A stretch of 26,348 nt of DNA from Clostridium sp. (GCA_023666975.1 JAMPAW010000037.1:1-26348), one strand, 5' to 3'. Shown: positions 8,334-15,532, numbered from the stretch's first letter. The notes: generated from the letters alone by a model not told the origin. Numbers and translations: made by a program.

Positions 8334-8512
8334 CATTTTCAGCACAATACAGTCCAATAATTTGTACTCATTCATTTTTAGAACTCAGCCGGGCATTCAT
8401 GTTCATCCACACATAACAAACGGATAAAACATTAAGTACTATAAACGGTATTCAATCGTTTAATCATATCCGGCTGTAGTAGATATAAAAGGTCGTAATT
8501 GATATATCCATC

Positions 8513-8553
8513 AAAAAAGACCTATCAACAAACGATTCGTTCATCAATAGGTC
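8513..8553 (-). terminator. Terminator after rlmD
   Basis: GACCTAT/ATAGGTC arms (8519-8525 and 8547-8553) enclose a smaller inner stem (AACGA/TCGTT). On the minus strand six Ts follow. It closes the 23S rRNA methyltransferase gene. Confidence 0.75.
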
Positions 8554-8589
8554 CTTAAGAAAATAGTATTTTATTATTTTGAAATCACC

Positions 8590-10266
8590 CTATTCGGATT
8601 GTGATTTCTCCTTTGCTTCCTTTTCTTTATCCAATATATCATGTATCTTATCTACATCAATATTGACTTTAAGGTAATCATCCGGCTTTCTATTTTTGTT
8701 GTTCAAAACACATACCGTCTCCACATGCCTCCCATGGCTAAACTGGTCCACAGCACAGACTCTCTCCACCTCATATCTCGCTGCCGCCAGCATTTTCACA
8801 TCTCTTGCCAATGTAGCGGGGTCACAGCTCACATAAACAATCCGCTTCGGTGCCATTTGAATCATCGTATCAATCACCACGGTATCGCAGCCCTTTCTCG
8901 GCGGGTCGACCACAATGACATCTGCATATTCCCCTGTCTTTGCATACTGTTCCGGCAAAATCTCTTCTGCTTTCCCCACAAAAAATTCCACATTGCGGAT
9001 ACCGTTTATCTTGGCATTCGTCCTGGCATCTTCAATCGCTTCAGGAACGATTTCCACACCACAGACCTTTTTTGCCTTTTGTGCCAGAAACAAAGAAATC
9101 GTACCAATTCCGCAATAGAGGTCCCAGACAATCTCATTCCCCTGTAAATCTGCATACTCCAATGCTTTCCGATAAAGTTTTTCTGTCTGCTTTGGATTTA
9201 CCTGATAAAAGGAGAGCGGGCTAATCTGATATTTTATCTCCCCGATATAATCGGTAATGTAATCCTTCCCCCATATTGTACGGCAGTGTGTTCCAAGAAT
9301 CCGGTTCGTCTTCTCCTCATTCACATTCAGGGAAATACTGGTCATTCCGGGGATATCTGCCATACACTTTACAAATTCCTGTTCTACATTGATGAGCTGT
9401 CCGTCCCGATAAACGTTTTTATCCCGCTTGCCCTGCGTTTTCCCGGATAAAATGCCTTCCGTACTGTCAACGGATTCTTTATCTTTGAACACTTTTTTCC
9501 GATATCTTCCGGTCAGTTCACCTCCATTGATAACAAGGCAAATCATAACCTCCCCGGTCTTTCTTCCCACACGGGTTAAAATATGCCGCACCAGCCCGGT
9601 ATGCTGCTCCTCGTCATAGGCTTCCACTGCAAACTGTTCCATAAATCCGCGAAATCTCTTTATCATTTCATCATTCACTTCGTCCTGAAGGTAACACTTG
9701 TCCGTATCAATCACGGAATGGGTTCTGCCCGCATAAAATCCGATTGCCAGCTTCCCCTCCTTATCCCGTCTTACCGGAAACTGCGCCTTATTTCGATAGC
9801 GGATTGCAGGAAAATCTTCTTTTTTATCCGATATCTCCCCTTCCTGCATTCCTTCGCTGGCAGAATCCAAAGTATCTGCCAGAATGGAATCCTCTTCCAT
9901 GCCGATAATCGGCTCCATTTTCCCGTCTATATCCGCAATGCCGCCAATCCTTTGCAGGCAGTTTTTCACCTTGTCCTGCTTCCATGCAAGCTGCTGTTCA
10001 TAGCTTACGTGCATCATCGTGCAGCCCCCACACCTTCTTGCATGGGGACAAATCGGCTCCACCCGGTAGGCAGACGGGCAGATTACCTCCATCAGTCTGC
10101 CATATGCATAATTTTTCTTTACCTTGATCAACTTAATCCTCGCTATATCTCCGGGCACCGTATCCTTCACAAAAACCGCCATACCATCAATATGTCCGAT
10201 ACCCTCTCCCTCATTTCCCATGTCTTCTATTGTCAGTTCAAATTCCTGATTTTTCTCTAAAAGCAT
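8590..10266 (-). CDS. rlmD: 23S rRNA (uracil-C5)-methyltransferase, RlmD/RumA family
   Basis: The 558-residue SAM-dependent enzyme methylates a uracil in 23S rRNA, U1939 or U747 type. An N-terminal TRAM domain (about 1-65) is followed by four [4Fe-4S] cysteines: C73, C79 and C82 (CPHARRCGGC) and C191. The SAM site is WDLYCGIGTISL (381-392). DPPRKGCD (454-461) leads to the nucleophile Cys481 in SCDPATLARD, and HVETVC supplies the general base Glu516. ATG 10266 follows GGAGG. At 558 residues it is about 100 longer than typical family members. Extra hydrophilic segments lie at about 124-153 and 258-290, plus a Lys/Glu-rich tail (530-558). Clostridia often carry several paralogues, so the exact target base is uncertain. 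Confidence 0.93.
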   Translation of the reverse strand: MLLEKNQEFELTIEDMGNEGEGIGHIDGMAVFVKDTVPGDIARIKLIKVKKNYAYGRLMEVICPSAYRVEPICPHARRCGGCTMMHVSYEQQLAWKQDKVKNCLQRIGGIADIDGKMEPIIGMEEDSILADTLDSASEGMQEGEISDKKEDFPAIRYRNKAQFPVRRDKEGKLAIGFYAGRTHSVIDTDKCYLQDEVNDEMIKRFRGFMEQFAVEAYDEEQHTGLVRHILTRVGRKTGEVMICLVINGGELTGRYRKKVFKDKESVDSTEGILSGKTQGKRDKNVYRDGQLINVEQEFVKCMADIPGMTSISLNVNEEKTNRILGTHCRTIWGKDYITDYIGEIKYQISPLSFYQVNPKQTEKLYRKALEYADLQGNEIVWDLYCGIGTISLFLAQKAKKVCGVEIVPEAIEDARTNAKINGIRNVEFFVGKAEEILPEQYAKTGEYADVIVVDPPRKGCDTVVIDTMIQMAPKRIVYVSCDPATLARDVKMLAAARYEVERVCAVDQFSHGRHVETVCVLNNKNRKPDDYLKVNIDVDKIHDILDKEKEAKEKSQSE

Positions 10267-10440
10267 TCTTCCTCCACTGCATCCTGTATGCTGTTTCCTG
10301 ATTTTTTGCCTATGCCCCGCTCCTCTTCCTCTGCCTGCATTCCGGTCTTAACAAAGCCTTCCCGCAGACAAACCCTTACGGTACCTTGTTTTTCTCCTAT
10401 ACATGAAGAATCAGCTCATTCTTCTGCCGCATCACGCAGC

Positions 10441-10476
10441 AAAGCCGCCAGATAAGCAAATTGCTCATTTGGCGGC
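10441..10476 (-). terminator. Hairpin after the PepSY-repeat gene
   Basis: A 7-bp GC-rich stem (GCCGCCA 10444-10450, TGGCGGC 10470-10476) with a 19-base loop is followed on the minus strand by only three Ts. It starts nine bases past the stop codon, so it is probably a weak terminator. Confidence 0.55.
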
Positions 10477-10484
10477 CTCTTTCA

Positions 10485-11240
10485 TTAATCGTAGTAGTAA
10501 TAGTCATCATCATCTATTGGTTCACTTTCAAATTCCAGTATTTTTCCTGTCTTTGCGTGAATCTTAATTTCGTATTCATAGGAATCCTTAATCAACTCTA
10601 CCTCATAGACCGGTACACCGTCATCTTTATCCAATTCCACCTTTATCACTCTTGCTCCCGGCACTTTGCCAAGCGCAATTTCTTTTGCCTTATCCTTCCC
10701 GATATATGCGCTCTGGTTATTCGTTTTCTTCGATACCAGCTCCCATTCGTAATCAATCAGCTTACGGGTTCTTGCATTATATTTCAACTCATATTTTTTG
10801 GTGTCACTCGACATCTTCACTTTATAAATATTGATTCCGTCATCATACTTGCTGGTTATACTGGTTATCTTCGCACCTTTAACCTTCTTCTTTGCCAGGG
10901 TTCTACACTTACTTTCGCTCATTATTTTCTTTTTGCTGTATCTTCCCGTGTTGTTTTCTTCCCAGCCATAAGCAATTTTCTTCCCGTCAGAAGCGCGGTA
11001 TGTTATGTCATATTCCTTGGTTCCTTTCATTAATTGTATCTCATAGACAAGGGTTCCATTTTCATAATCCATATCGACTTCCGTTACCATTGCACCCTTA
11101 ACCTCTTGAAGCGCCTTCTTCTCCGCCTGCTTCACACTGGTAATTCCCTTGGCATATGATACCTCTGAAGACAAACACACACCAACTGCTACAAGACAAA
11201 CCATCACAAAAATCATCAAAAATTTACTTCTCATTTTCAT
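10485..11240 (-). CDS. Secreted protein with three PepSY-like repeats
   Basis: The 251-residue protein begins with a Sec signal peptide (MKMRSKFLMIFVMVCLVAVG, cleavage probably after SYA near 31). No lipobox is evident. The rest is three copies of a PepSY-like unit of about 70 residues (about 32-98, 99-170 and 171-240). Each has a helix with AxxxALxxVxGA-type spacing and two beta-hairpins ending in YEI/YEL and a GK-containing turn. The C-terminus is acidic and aromatic (EPIDDDDYYYYD). PepSY domains are linked to protease inhibition or cell-surface binding; the partner here is unknown. I use ATG 11240, seven bases after AGGAGG, because the ATG at 11246 is too close to it. A strong promoter lies upstream and the SPFH gene diverges. 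Confidence 0.82.
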   Translation of the reverse strand: MKMRSKFLMIFVMVCLVAVGVCLSSEVSYAKGITSVKQAEKKALQEVKGAMVTEVDMDYENGTLVYEIQLMKGTKEYDITYRASDGKKIAYGWEENNTGRYSKKKIMSESKCRTLAKKKVKGAKITSITSKYDDGINIYKVKMSSDTKKYELKYNARTRKLIDYEWELVSKKTNNQSAYIGKDKAKEIALGKVPGARVIKVELDKDDGVPVYEVELIKDSYEYEIKIHAKTGKILEFESEPIDDDDYYYYD

Positions 11241-11326
11241 AATCATTCCTCCTACATTTAATCACCAATATCGCTTTACCATTATGTACAACAAATGATT
11301 AGCTCTGCTTTGCTCTGACTGGTAAC

Positions 11327-11355
11327 ATTATAGCATTTAACATTTTCTCTGTCCA
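11327..11355 (-). promoter_or_regulatory. Promoter of the PepSY-repeat gene
   Basis: TGGACA, 17-base spacer, TATAAT on the minus strand, with an extended TGC before the -10. It is close to the sigma-A consensus, about 85 bases before the start codon. Confidence 0.75.
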
Positions 11356-11387
11356 CAATAAAATCTTTTCCATATTTTAGTTAGTGA

Positions 11388-11416
11388 TAGACTTTTTTCG
11401 ACCAAAAAGGTATAAT
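11388..11416 (+). promoter_or_regulatory. Distal promoter of the SPFH gene
   Basis: TAGACT, 17-base spacer, TATAAT. It is about 130 bases before the SPFH start. Confidence 0.5.
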
Positions 11417-11486
11417 TATGATATCTGCAATATTATATATCTCCTTTCATATACATAGAAAAGAGAGACTACGCTTTCCAAGTATT

Positions 11487-11516
11487 TTTACAAAGCATTG
11501 CAGCAAACAGTATAAT
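11487..11516 (+). promoter_or_regulatory. Proximal promoter of the SPFH gene
   Basis: TTTACA, 18-base spacer, perfect TATAAT, ending 27 bases before the ATG. Confidence 0.65.
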
Positions 11517-11543
11517 TAATTTATAGCAAAAAAGGAGAATATT

Positions 11544-12911
11544 ATGGGATTAATCAAAGCAATTTCAGGCGCAATCCGCGGGGTTGCCGCTGACCAGTGG
11601 AAAGAATATTTCTACTGCGATGCACTAGAAACCGATGTTCTTGTTGTCAAGGGACAAAGACGTAATAACAGCAAATTTGGCACCAGCAACAAAGGCAATG
11701 ATAACATCATCAGTAACGGCTCTGTGGTTGCCGTCAACGAAGGTCAATGTATGATTATTGTTGACCAGGGTAAAGTAGTAGAGTTCTGTGCCGAAGCCGG
11801 AGAATTTTTATATGATACTTCCTCTGAACCAAGTCTGCTCAGCGGTGACTTAGGAGAAAATATTGGAAGAACATTTGCTACCATTGGCAAGCGTTTCACG
11901 TTTGGCGGTGACACTGGCAAAGACCAGCGGGTATATTTCTTTAACACCAAGGAAATCATGGGAAACCGATACGGTACTGCCAATCCCGTTCCATTCCGTG
12001 TAGTAGATGCCAATATCGGTTTAGATGTCGATATTTCCGTTCGCTGCAATGGAGAATATTCCTACCAAATTTTTGACCCGATTCTTTTTTATACCAATGT
12101 ATGCGGCAATATCACGGACGAATACACCAGAGATAAAATTGACAGCCAGTTAAAATCCGAATTAATGACTGCTCTTCAGCCGGCATTTGCCCAAATTTCA
12201 GCGATGGGAATCCGGTACAGCGCTGTTCCTGCACATACCATGGAGGTTGCCGACGCACTCAACAAAGTTTTATCCGAAAAATGGGGAGAGCTAAGAGGAA
12301 TCCGGATTGTATCCTTTGGTGTCAACACAATTAAGGCATCTGAAGAGGACGAACAGATGATTAAAGATTTACAGAAATCTGCTGTTCTCCGCAATCCGAA
12401 CATGGCTGCCGCCACTCTGGTCGGTGCTCAGGCCGAAGCGATGAAAGCGGCTGCTTCCAATACCTCTGCAGGACCTATGATGGCATTTGCCGGTATGAAC
12501 ATGGCAAATATGGCTGGTGGTATGGACGCAAACTCCCTATTTGCAATGGGACAGCAGCAGAACAATACACCGCCGACCACGCCTTCCCCTGCCGCACCGA
12601 ATCCTGCTCCTGCCAGTCAGCCAGAAGGAGCTGCTGCTGGCACATGGACCTGCTCCTGCGGACACTCCGGCAATACCGGCAAATTCTGTATGGAGTGCGG
12701 CAAACCAAAACCATCTGCCGAGGCTGGCTGGACCTGCTCCTGCGGTGCCGTGAATCAAGGTAAATTCTGTCAAGAATGTGGTGCCAAAAAGCCTGCCGGT
12801 GCTCCGCTTTATAAGTGTGACAAATGCGGCTGGACACCGGAGGACCCGCACAACCCGCCAAAGTTCTGCCCTGAATGTGGCGATATCTTTGACGAAAACG
12901 ATGCACAATAG
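11544..12911 (+). CDS. SPFH/band-7 domain protein with three C-terminal zinc ribbons (YdjI-like)
   Basis: The 455-residue protein has no signal peptide. The N-terminal SPFH-like domain (about 20-300) begins MGLIKAISGAIRGVAADQWK, typical of the YdjI/virion-core-like SPFH family. A Met/Ala-rich helix (about 275-335) and a Pro/Ala/Gln-rich linker (about 338-365) follow. Three zinc ribbons end the protein: C370/C372/C382/C385, C398/C400/C409/C412 and C425/C428/C442/C445. The first two use an unusual CxC knuckle; the third is a conventional CxxC rubredoxin-like ribbon. ATG follows AAGGAG. In Bacillus, YdjI takes part in phage-shock/LiaI-type membrane stress responses with PspA proteins; no pspA gene is visible here. 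The protein probably assembles into membrane-associated oligomers, with the ribbons recruiting partners. Confidence 0.85.
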   Translation: MGLIKAISGAIRGVAADQWKEYFYCDALETDVLVVKGQRRNNSKFGTSNKGNDNIISNGSVVAVNEGQCMIIVDQGKVVEFCAEAGEFLYDTSSEPSLLSGDLGENIGRTFATIGKRFTFGGDTGKDQRVYFFNTKEIMGNRYGTANPVPFRVVDANIGLDVDISVRCNGEYSYQIFDPILFYTNVCGNITDEYTRDKIDSQLKSELMTALQPAFAQISAMGIRYSAVPAHTMEVADALNKVLSEKWGELRGIRIVSFGVNTIKASEEDEQMIKDLQKSAVLRNPNMAAATLVGAQAEAMKAAASNTSAGPMMAFAGMNMANMAGGMDANSLFAMGQQQNNTPPTTPSPAAPNPAPASQPEGAAAGTWTCSCGHSGNTGKFCMECGKPKPSAEAGWTCSCGAVNQGKFCQECGAKKPAGAPLYKCDKCGWTPEDPHNPPKFCPECGDIFDENDAQ

Positions 12912-12922
12912 CTTACATGATA

Positions 12923-12955
12923 ATGCAGATATCCGGACGGGTATCTGCATTTTTT
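12923..12955 (+). terminator. Terminator after the SPFH gene
   Basis: A perfect 9-bp stem (ATGCAGATA/TATCTGCAT) with a 10-base loop is followed by five to six Ts. Confidence 0.88.
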
Positions 12956-12960
12956 CTCAT

Positions 12961-12998
12961 AAAAAAGAAATCGCAGAAACCTTTTAAGATTACTGCGA
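12961..12998 (-). terminator. Hairpin next to the distal tRNA-Arg repeat, probable ancestral tRNA terminator
   Basis: TCGCAG/CTGCGA arms (12971-12976 and 12993-12998) are followed on the minus strand by TTTCTTTTTT. It lies ten bases beyond the distal copy of the tRNA-Arg 3' end. That is the place expected for the original terminator of the tRNA gene before the island was inserted. Confidence 0.6.
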
Positions 12999-13008
12999 CT
13001 CTCTATTG

Positions 13009-13030
13009 TACGTGCGTGAGAGGATTCGAA
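13009..13030. repeat. Distal attachment-site copy (attR-like)
   Basis: These 22 bases, beginning TACGTGCG and ending GATTCGAA, are identical to 16238-16259. They are the minus-strand 3' T-arm and acceptor sequence of tRNA-Arg. No tRNA body follows here, so this is an orphan 3' end. Confidence 0.85.
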
Positions 13031-13091
13031 TCAGTTCTGAAATGCACAAACATTTAAAAGAAAGGGGTTGCAGCATTTCTTGCTTAAAAAC

Positions 13092-13111
13092 TGTACCAAA
13101 AGTGTACCAAA
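13092..13111. repeat. Tandem TGTACCAAA repeats, candidate recombinase arm sites
   Basis: TGTACCAAA occurs at 13092-13100 and again at 13103-13111, an 11-bp period, 62 bp inside the distal att copy. A related TGTACCGAA lies at 15497, near the tRNA-Leu fragment. Short direct repeats near att sites are typical integrase arm sites. The minus frame across here (ending VHFWYSF) could also be the last codons of a lost integrase gene. Confidence 0.35.
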
Positions 13112-13150
13112 TGCATCTTACACTTGAGTCTATCCATCCAAAAAGTCATT

Positions 13151-13393
13151 CTATCCCTTATGTTGTTGGTAACCGTTCCATATTTTTTCCGCCCAATCTT
13201 CATCTGATATATGCGTTGTCAAAACCGGGCTTACTTCCAATGAGTTGATTAATCCTGAACGATTAATTGCAACCATAGCAGCTTCTTTGTCTACATCATA
13301 CATTTCCATAATTAATTCTTTCATATTTTTAATATATTTCTGCTCATTAAATTTTTGTTCTGGAATATCTGCTTTCATTACCGGTATCGTCAT
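13151..13393 (-). CDS. Small hypothetical protein, possible antitoxin-type accessory protein
   Basis: The 80-residue acidic, soluble protein starts at ATG 13393 behind an AGGAAAGAG purine run. A central helix-rich part (EMYDVDKEAAMVAINRSGLI) is followed by SLEVSPVLTTHISDEDWAEKIWNGYQQHKG. The DxxWAEKIW-type ending resembles short proteins found near toxin-antitoxin genes, but I cannot assign a family. It sits inside the tRNA-Arg island, alone on its strand, next to the excisionase-like remnant. Confidence 0.5.
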   Translation of the reverse strand: MTIPVMKADIPEQKFNEQKYIKNMKELIMEMYDVDKEAAMVAINRSGLINSLEVSPVLTTHISDEDWAEKIWNGYQQHKG

Positions 13394-13422
13394 ACTATCA
13401 ACTCTTTCCTGATTAAATTATA

Positions 13423-13536
13423 AATTGTTCTAAAGCTTTTAAGATCGGTCGCAACTGGAAGATACCACAGGCAAGTATTGCGAAATATATTAATCATCAA
13501 TGTAATCCGACTTATTATAACGAATGTGTTTTTTGA
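13423..13536 (+). pseudogene. Remnant of an excisionase-like HTH protein (C-terminal part)
   Basis: The plus frame reads FKIGRNWKIPQASIAKYINH (about 13438-13497) and then runs to a TGA at 13534-13536. KIGRxWxIPxxxIxxYI is the hallmark C-terminal half of excisionase/MerR-like HTH_17 domains. The N-terminal helix and start are missing: an in-frame TAA lies at 13414-13416 and there is no start codon. This is therefore a truncated relic, and evidence that the island once carried an integrase/excisionase pair. Confidence 0.55.
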
Positions 13537-14012
13537 TATAACAAATTTATCAAAGTTTCACTTATTCTTAATTTAGAATTCCGAATAATGTCAATACAAA
13601 CTTCAATATCATCACTATCAACAAAACCCTCCTCATATGCATTCACCAGAACACCTATCGTCCCTGTAATACTTAACCCCATGTTTCTGGCAACCCGTCT
13701 TCCTTTTTCTTCATCTATTAATAAAATCGAATTTGAAATGGAGTCTGCCAATATAATTGCCTCACTTTCCCCAGCATCTAAATTTGTAGAACGCCTCAAT
13801 AAATCCACGGAATGTTTATCTTCTAAAGTGACACATTGAACAAACTCACTCGATATCACCTGCTCGCCCTCGTCCTTAAACAATACGTTACCTGTCAACT
13901 CATGATAAACAGCTTCCGGAATCTGTACTGTACCAAATAATTTCTTTAAGATTCCCAATTGTCCCATTTTAATCAGAGAAATAATTGGTGTAGTATCAGA
14001 CACAACTATCAA
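13515..14012 (-). CDS. DUF3368 PIN-like toxin, pair 1
   Basis: The 165-residue protein belongs to the DUF3368 branch of PIN-type ribonucleases. The N-terminal acidic strand VVSDTTPIISLIKMGQL supplies the first catalytic Asp. LDAGESEAIILADS supplies the central Glu, and LLIDEEKGRRVARNMGLSITGTIGVL carries the remaining acidic residues and the conserved G-T-G-L motif. The start is TTG at 14012 and overlaps the upstream antitoxin stop as TTGA, so translation is coupled. By family it is predicted to cleave RNA and be neutralised by its UPF0175 partner. All expected acidic positions are present, so it looks functional. Confidence 0.8.
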   Translation of the reverse strand: MIVVSDTTPIISLIKMGQLGILKKLFGTVQIPEAVYHELTGNVLFKDEGEQVISSEFVQCVTLEDKHSVDLLRRSTNLDAGESEAIILADSISNSILLIDEEKGRRVARNMGLSITGTIGVLVNAYEEGFVDSDDIEVCIDIIRNSKLRISETLINLLYQKTHSL

Positions 14013-14290
14013 CCAATCACCTCTTTCATTCTGTGATATGTTGCTATGTCTTCTTCCAATTCTTCCTCCGTCATATCAAAATATGCCAAACCCATACTGC
14101 TATAAAGTGCTATTAAATCCAATTTATTTATTCCTAATATCTCTGCAGCTTTCCCATGGGAAATTGTGCAATCTTTAATATAAGGATATAATAACATAGC
14201 ATTTCTAAGCAAAACCGCCTTATCATCTTTCAACTGAACATACTTTTTCATCTCTGCCGGTATCTGTAACTCAACATTTGCTAATTCCAT
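14009..14290 (-). CDS. UPF0175-family antitoxin, pair 1
   Basis: The 93-residue protein has a short ribbon-like N-terminus (VELQIPAEMKKYVQL) and a UPF0175 helix-turn-helix segment. That segment, ISHGKAAEILGINKLDLIALYSSMGLAYFDM, matches the usual SxGkAAeLLgisr-f-ll...gi-yfd pattern. An acidic C-terminus (TEEELEEDIATYHRMKEVIG) probably binds the toxin. I use ATG 14290 after GGGGGTG rather than ATG 14305. The gene overlaps the DUF3368 gene by four bases, and the pair likely represses its own promoter. Confidence 0.8.
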   Translation of the reverse strand: MELANVELQIPAEMKKYVQLKDDKAVLLRNAMLLYPYIKDCTISHGKAAEILGINKLDLIALYSSMGLAYFDMTEEELEEDIATYHRMKEVIG

Positions 14291-14355
14291 CCAAATCACC
14301 CCCATGCTAAAATCATTACCACTTACCGTTTAATATAGTATATCACGTTTCAACA

Positions 14356-14526
14356 TCATCTACCACAGCATTTTCGCCTTTGTTCCTTCTTCTTTTCTAA
14401 GTCCTCTAATGTAATTTCTCTTTTTTCCTGCATCGCCTTATATCCTTCACCAATCAAGCGGTATAATTCTAATTTCGTTTCGTTTTCGTTTATTTCTTCC
14501 TTAATATCCGAAATTGCTGTCAACAT
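14356..14526 (-). CDS. Small antitoxin-like protein, copy A
   Basis: The 56-residue protein starts at ATG 14526 after AAAGGTG. It is highly charged and helical: SDIKEEINENETKLELYRLI, then GEGYKAMQEKREITLEDLEK. This resembles the C-terminal toxin-binding tail of Phd/YefM antitoxins (ELYRLLAEGxxD...), without the N-terminal DNA-binding part. It could be a truncated antitoxin or a free-standing one. No toxin gene lies directly downstream. Nearly its entire length is repeated in copy B at 15773; only the last few residues differ (KKEQRRKCCGR here). Confidence 0.5.
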   Translation of the reverse strand: MLTAISDIKEEINENETKLELYRLIGEGYKAMQEKREITLEDLEKKKEQRRKCCGR

Positions 14527-14547
14527 ATTATCACACCTTTCCAAAAT
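14377..14547. repeat. 171-bp duplication, copy A
   Basis: By eye this segment matches 15806-15976 in the same orientation with only a few mismatches near its left end. It covers the ribosome site and most codons of the small antitoxin-like gene. Such high identity means the duplication is recent or maintained by gene conversion. Confidence 0.9.
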
Positions 14548-14593
14548 TTTGAGGAAATCAAAACATTGAACCTTTACAAATCCTCCTGACAAT

Positions 14594-14648
14594 ATAATTC
14601 TTGAAATGTACAGAAAATGGGGATTTTGGGGAATAGAATGGGTTAATT
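14594..14648. repeat. 55-bp duplication, copy A
   Basis: This segment matches 15662-15716 in the same orientation with a few differences around a G run. It lies on the opposite side of the antitoxin-like gene compared with copy B. Copy A ends at the stop of the pair 2 toxin gene. Confidence 0.85.
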
Positions 14649-15143
14649 CTAAGAAATAGATTCTCCTGCCTGTAACAAAACAAGCTTCTTTATATCTTCC
14701 CTTATATAAAATCCATTACTAATCATATCTTCTATAATAGGTTTCACCTCAAAAATAATTCCTTGTTTTTTTGCCTTCAACAAAACGCCTAATGTACCAG
14801 TAACTTTTAAACCTAAATACACCGCTGTCTTTTTCGCTGAATTATCATCTATTATTACCAAATCTGCCTTAGGCTCTTCCTGCGCCAAAATCATAGTTTC
14901 TACTTCACCAGCATGCAATTTCGCCTGGTACATTCGTTTATCTGCTTCGCTTGATATAGGCTGTACTTTTATCCAATCTCTTGCAGACAAAATCTGATTA
15001 CACGCAGAATCTTCTTTTATCATAATTTCATTCAAAACCGCCTGTGGTATAATAATCTCACCATATACTTCCTTCAAAATATAAAGCCTGTCAATATTAC
15101 ATAAAACAATCAATGGTGTTGAATTTACAATTACCCTACGCAT
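14649..15143 (-). CDS. DUF3368 PIN-like toxin, pair 2
   Basis: The 164-residue PIN-like protein has the same motif order as the pair 1 toxin: VIVNSTPLIVLCNIDRLYIL, then LHAGEVETMILAQE, then LVIIDDNSAKKTAVYLGLKV followed by TGTLGVLLKAKKQG. The first acidic residue (SDT in pair 1) is Asn here (VNSTP). That position is usually Asp in PIN nucleases, so activity may be reduced. ATG 15143 overlaps the antitoxin stop by eight bases (ATGCGTAG). The two toxins are clearly paralogous but strongly diverged, so they did not arise from the recent 171-bp duplication. Confidence 0.78.
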   Translation of the reverse strand: MRRVIVNSTPLIVLCNIDRLYILKEVYGEIIIPQAVLNEIMIKEDSACNQILSARDWIKVQPISSEADKRMYQAKLHAGEVETMILAQEEPKADLVIIDDNSAKKTAVYLGLKVTGTLGVLLKAKKQGIIFEVKPIIEDMISNGFYIREDIKKLVLLQAGESIS

Positions 15144-15390
15144 TTTCTAACTCCTTCAAAAAATCCTCTTCACTGTCAAATTGAAAGATTGAAACTTGAT
15201 TGTCTCCCAAATATTTAATAAAATCTTCTTTTGACATATCCGCAATTTTTGCAGCATATCCAAGAGAAATTTTATTTTGAACATAAAGTCCAAGAGCCAC
15301 CATTTTTTTTGCAAAACCTGTAGCTTCCTTTTCACTCATCTTTGTATCGTATAAAACTTCTTCCGGTATGTCCACTGCTATACTACACAT
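15136..15390 (-). CDS. UPF0175-family antitoxin, pair 2
   Basis: The 84-residue protein matches the UPF0175 pattern: N-terminal strand (IAVDIPEEVL), a helix with KKMVALGLYVQNKISLGYAA, then KIADMSKEDFIKYLGDNQVS and an acidic tail (FQFDSEEDFLKELENA). ATG 15390 follows AAAGGGTGA. A good promoter lies 53 bases upstream. The gene overlaps its toxin by eight bases. It is probably the DNA-binding repressor of the module and the inhibitor of the DUF3368 protein. Confidence 0.78.
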   Translation of the reverse strand: MCSIAVDIPEEVLYDTKMSEKEATGFAKKMVALGLYVQNKISLGYAAKIADMSKEDFIKYLGDNQVSIFQFDSEEDFLKELENA

Positions 15391-15442
15391 ATTCTATCAC
15401 CCTTTCTTGGCTGAACAAATAACAACAGTATTCTTATTTATC

Positions 15443-15471
15443 ATTATATCCTAATGCATTTTTATTTACAA
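15443..15471 (-). promoter_or_regulatory. Promoter of toxin-antitoxin pair 2
   Basis: TTGTAA, 17-base spacer, TATAAT on the minus strand, 53 bases before the antitoxin ATG. Confidence 0.65.
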
Positions 15472-15532
15472 CAGAATTTACAGATTCCCACCAAACTGTA
15501 CCGAAAATTCATATATAATGTTTCCTAAACGC

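Larger units (their letters stand above)
11241..11543. other. Divergent intergenic control region
   Basis: These 303 bases hold no gene. They carry one promoter for the PepSY gene and two tandem promoters for the SPFH gene, listed separately. The centre is AT-rich. No riboswitch-like fold is evident. Confidence 0.6.

Noticed and set aside
8244..8375. 44-codon N-terminal extension of the XRE protein
   Set aside because: The extension crosses an extended -10 promoter, and the ATG at 8243 has a strong ribosome site.
9583..10260. 225-codon plus-strand frame
   Set aside because: It is antisense to the well-supported rlmD gene and has no recognisable domain; codon-bias shadow.
10267..10425. Short minus-strand open frame before rlmD (ending in EEECF)
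   Set aside because: It has no start with a ribosome site, and composition explains the openness.
12475..12950. Two overlapping minus-strand frames opposite the zinc ribbons
   Set aside because: Cys/Arg-rich mirror of the SPFH C-terminal coding sequence; shadows.
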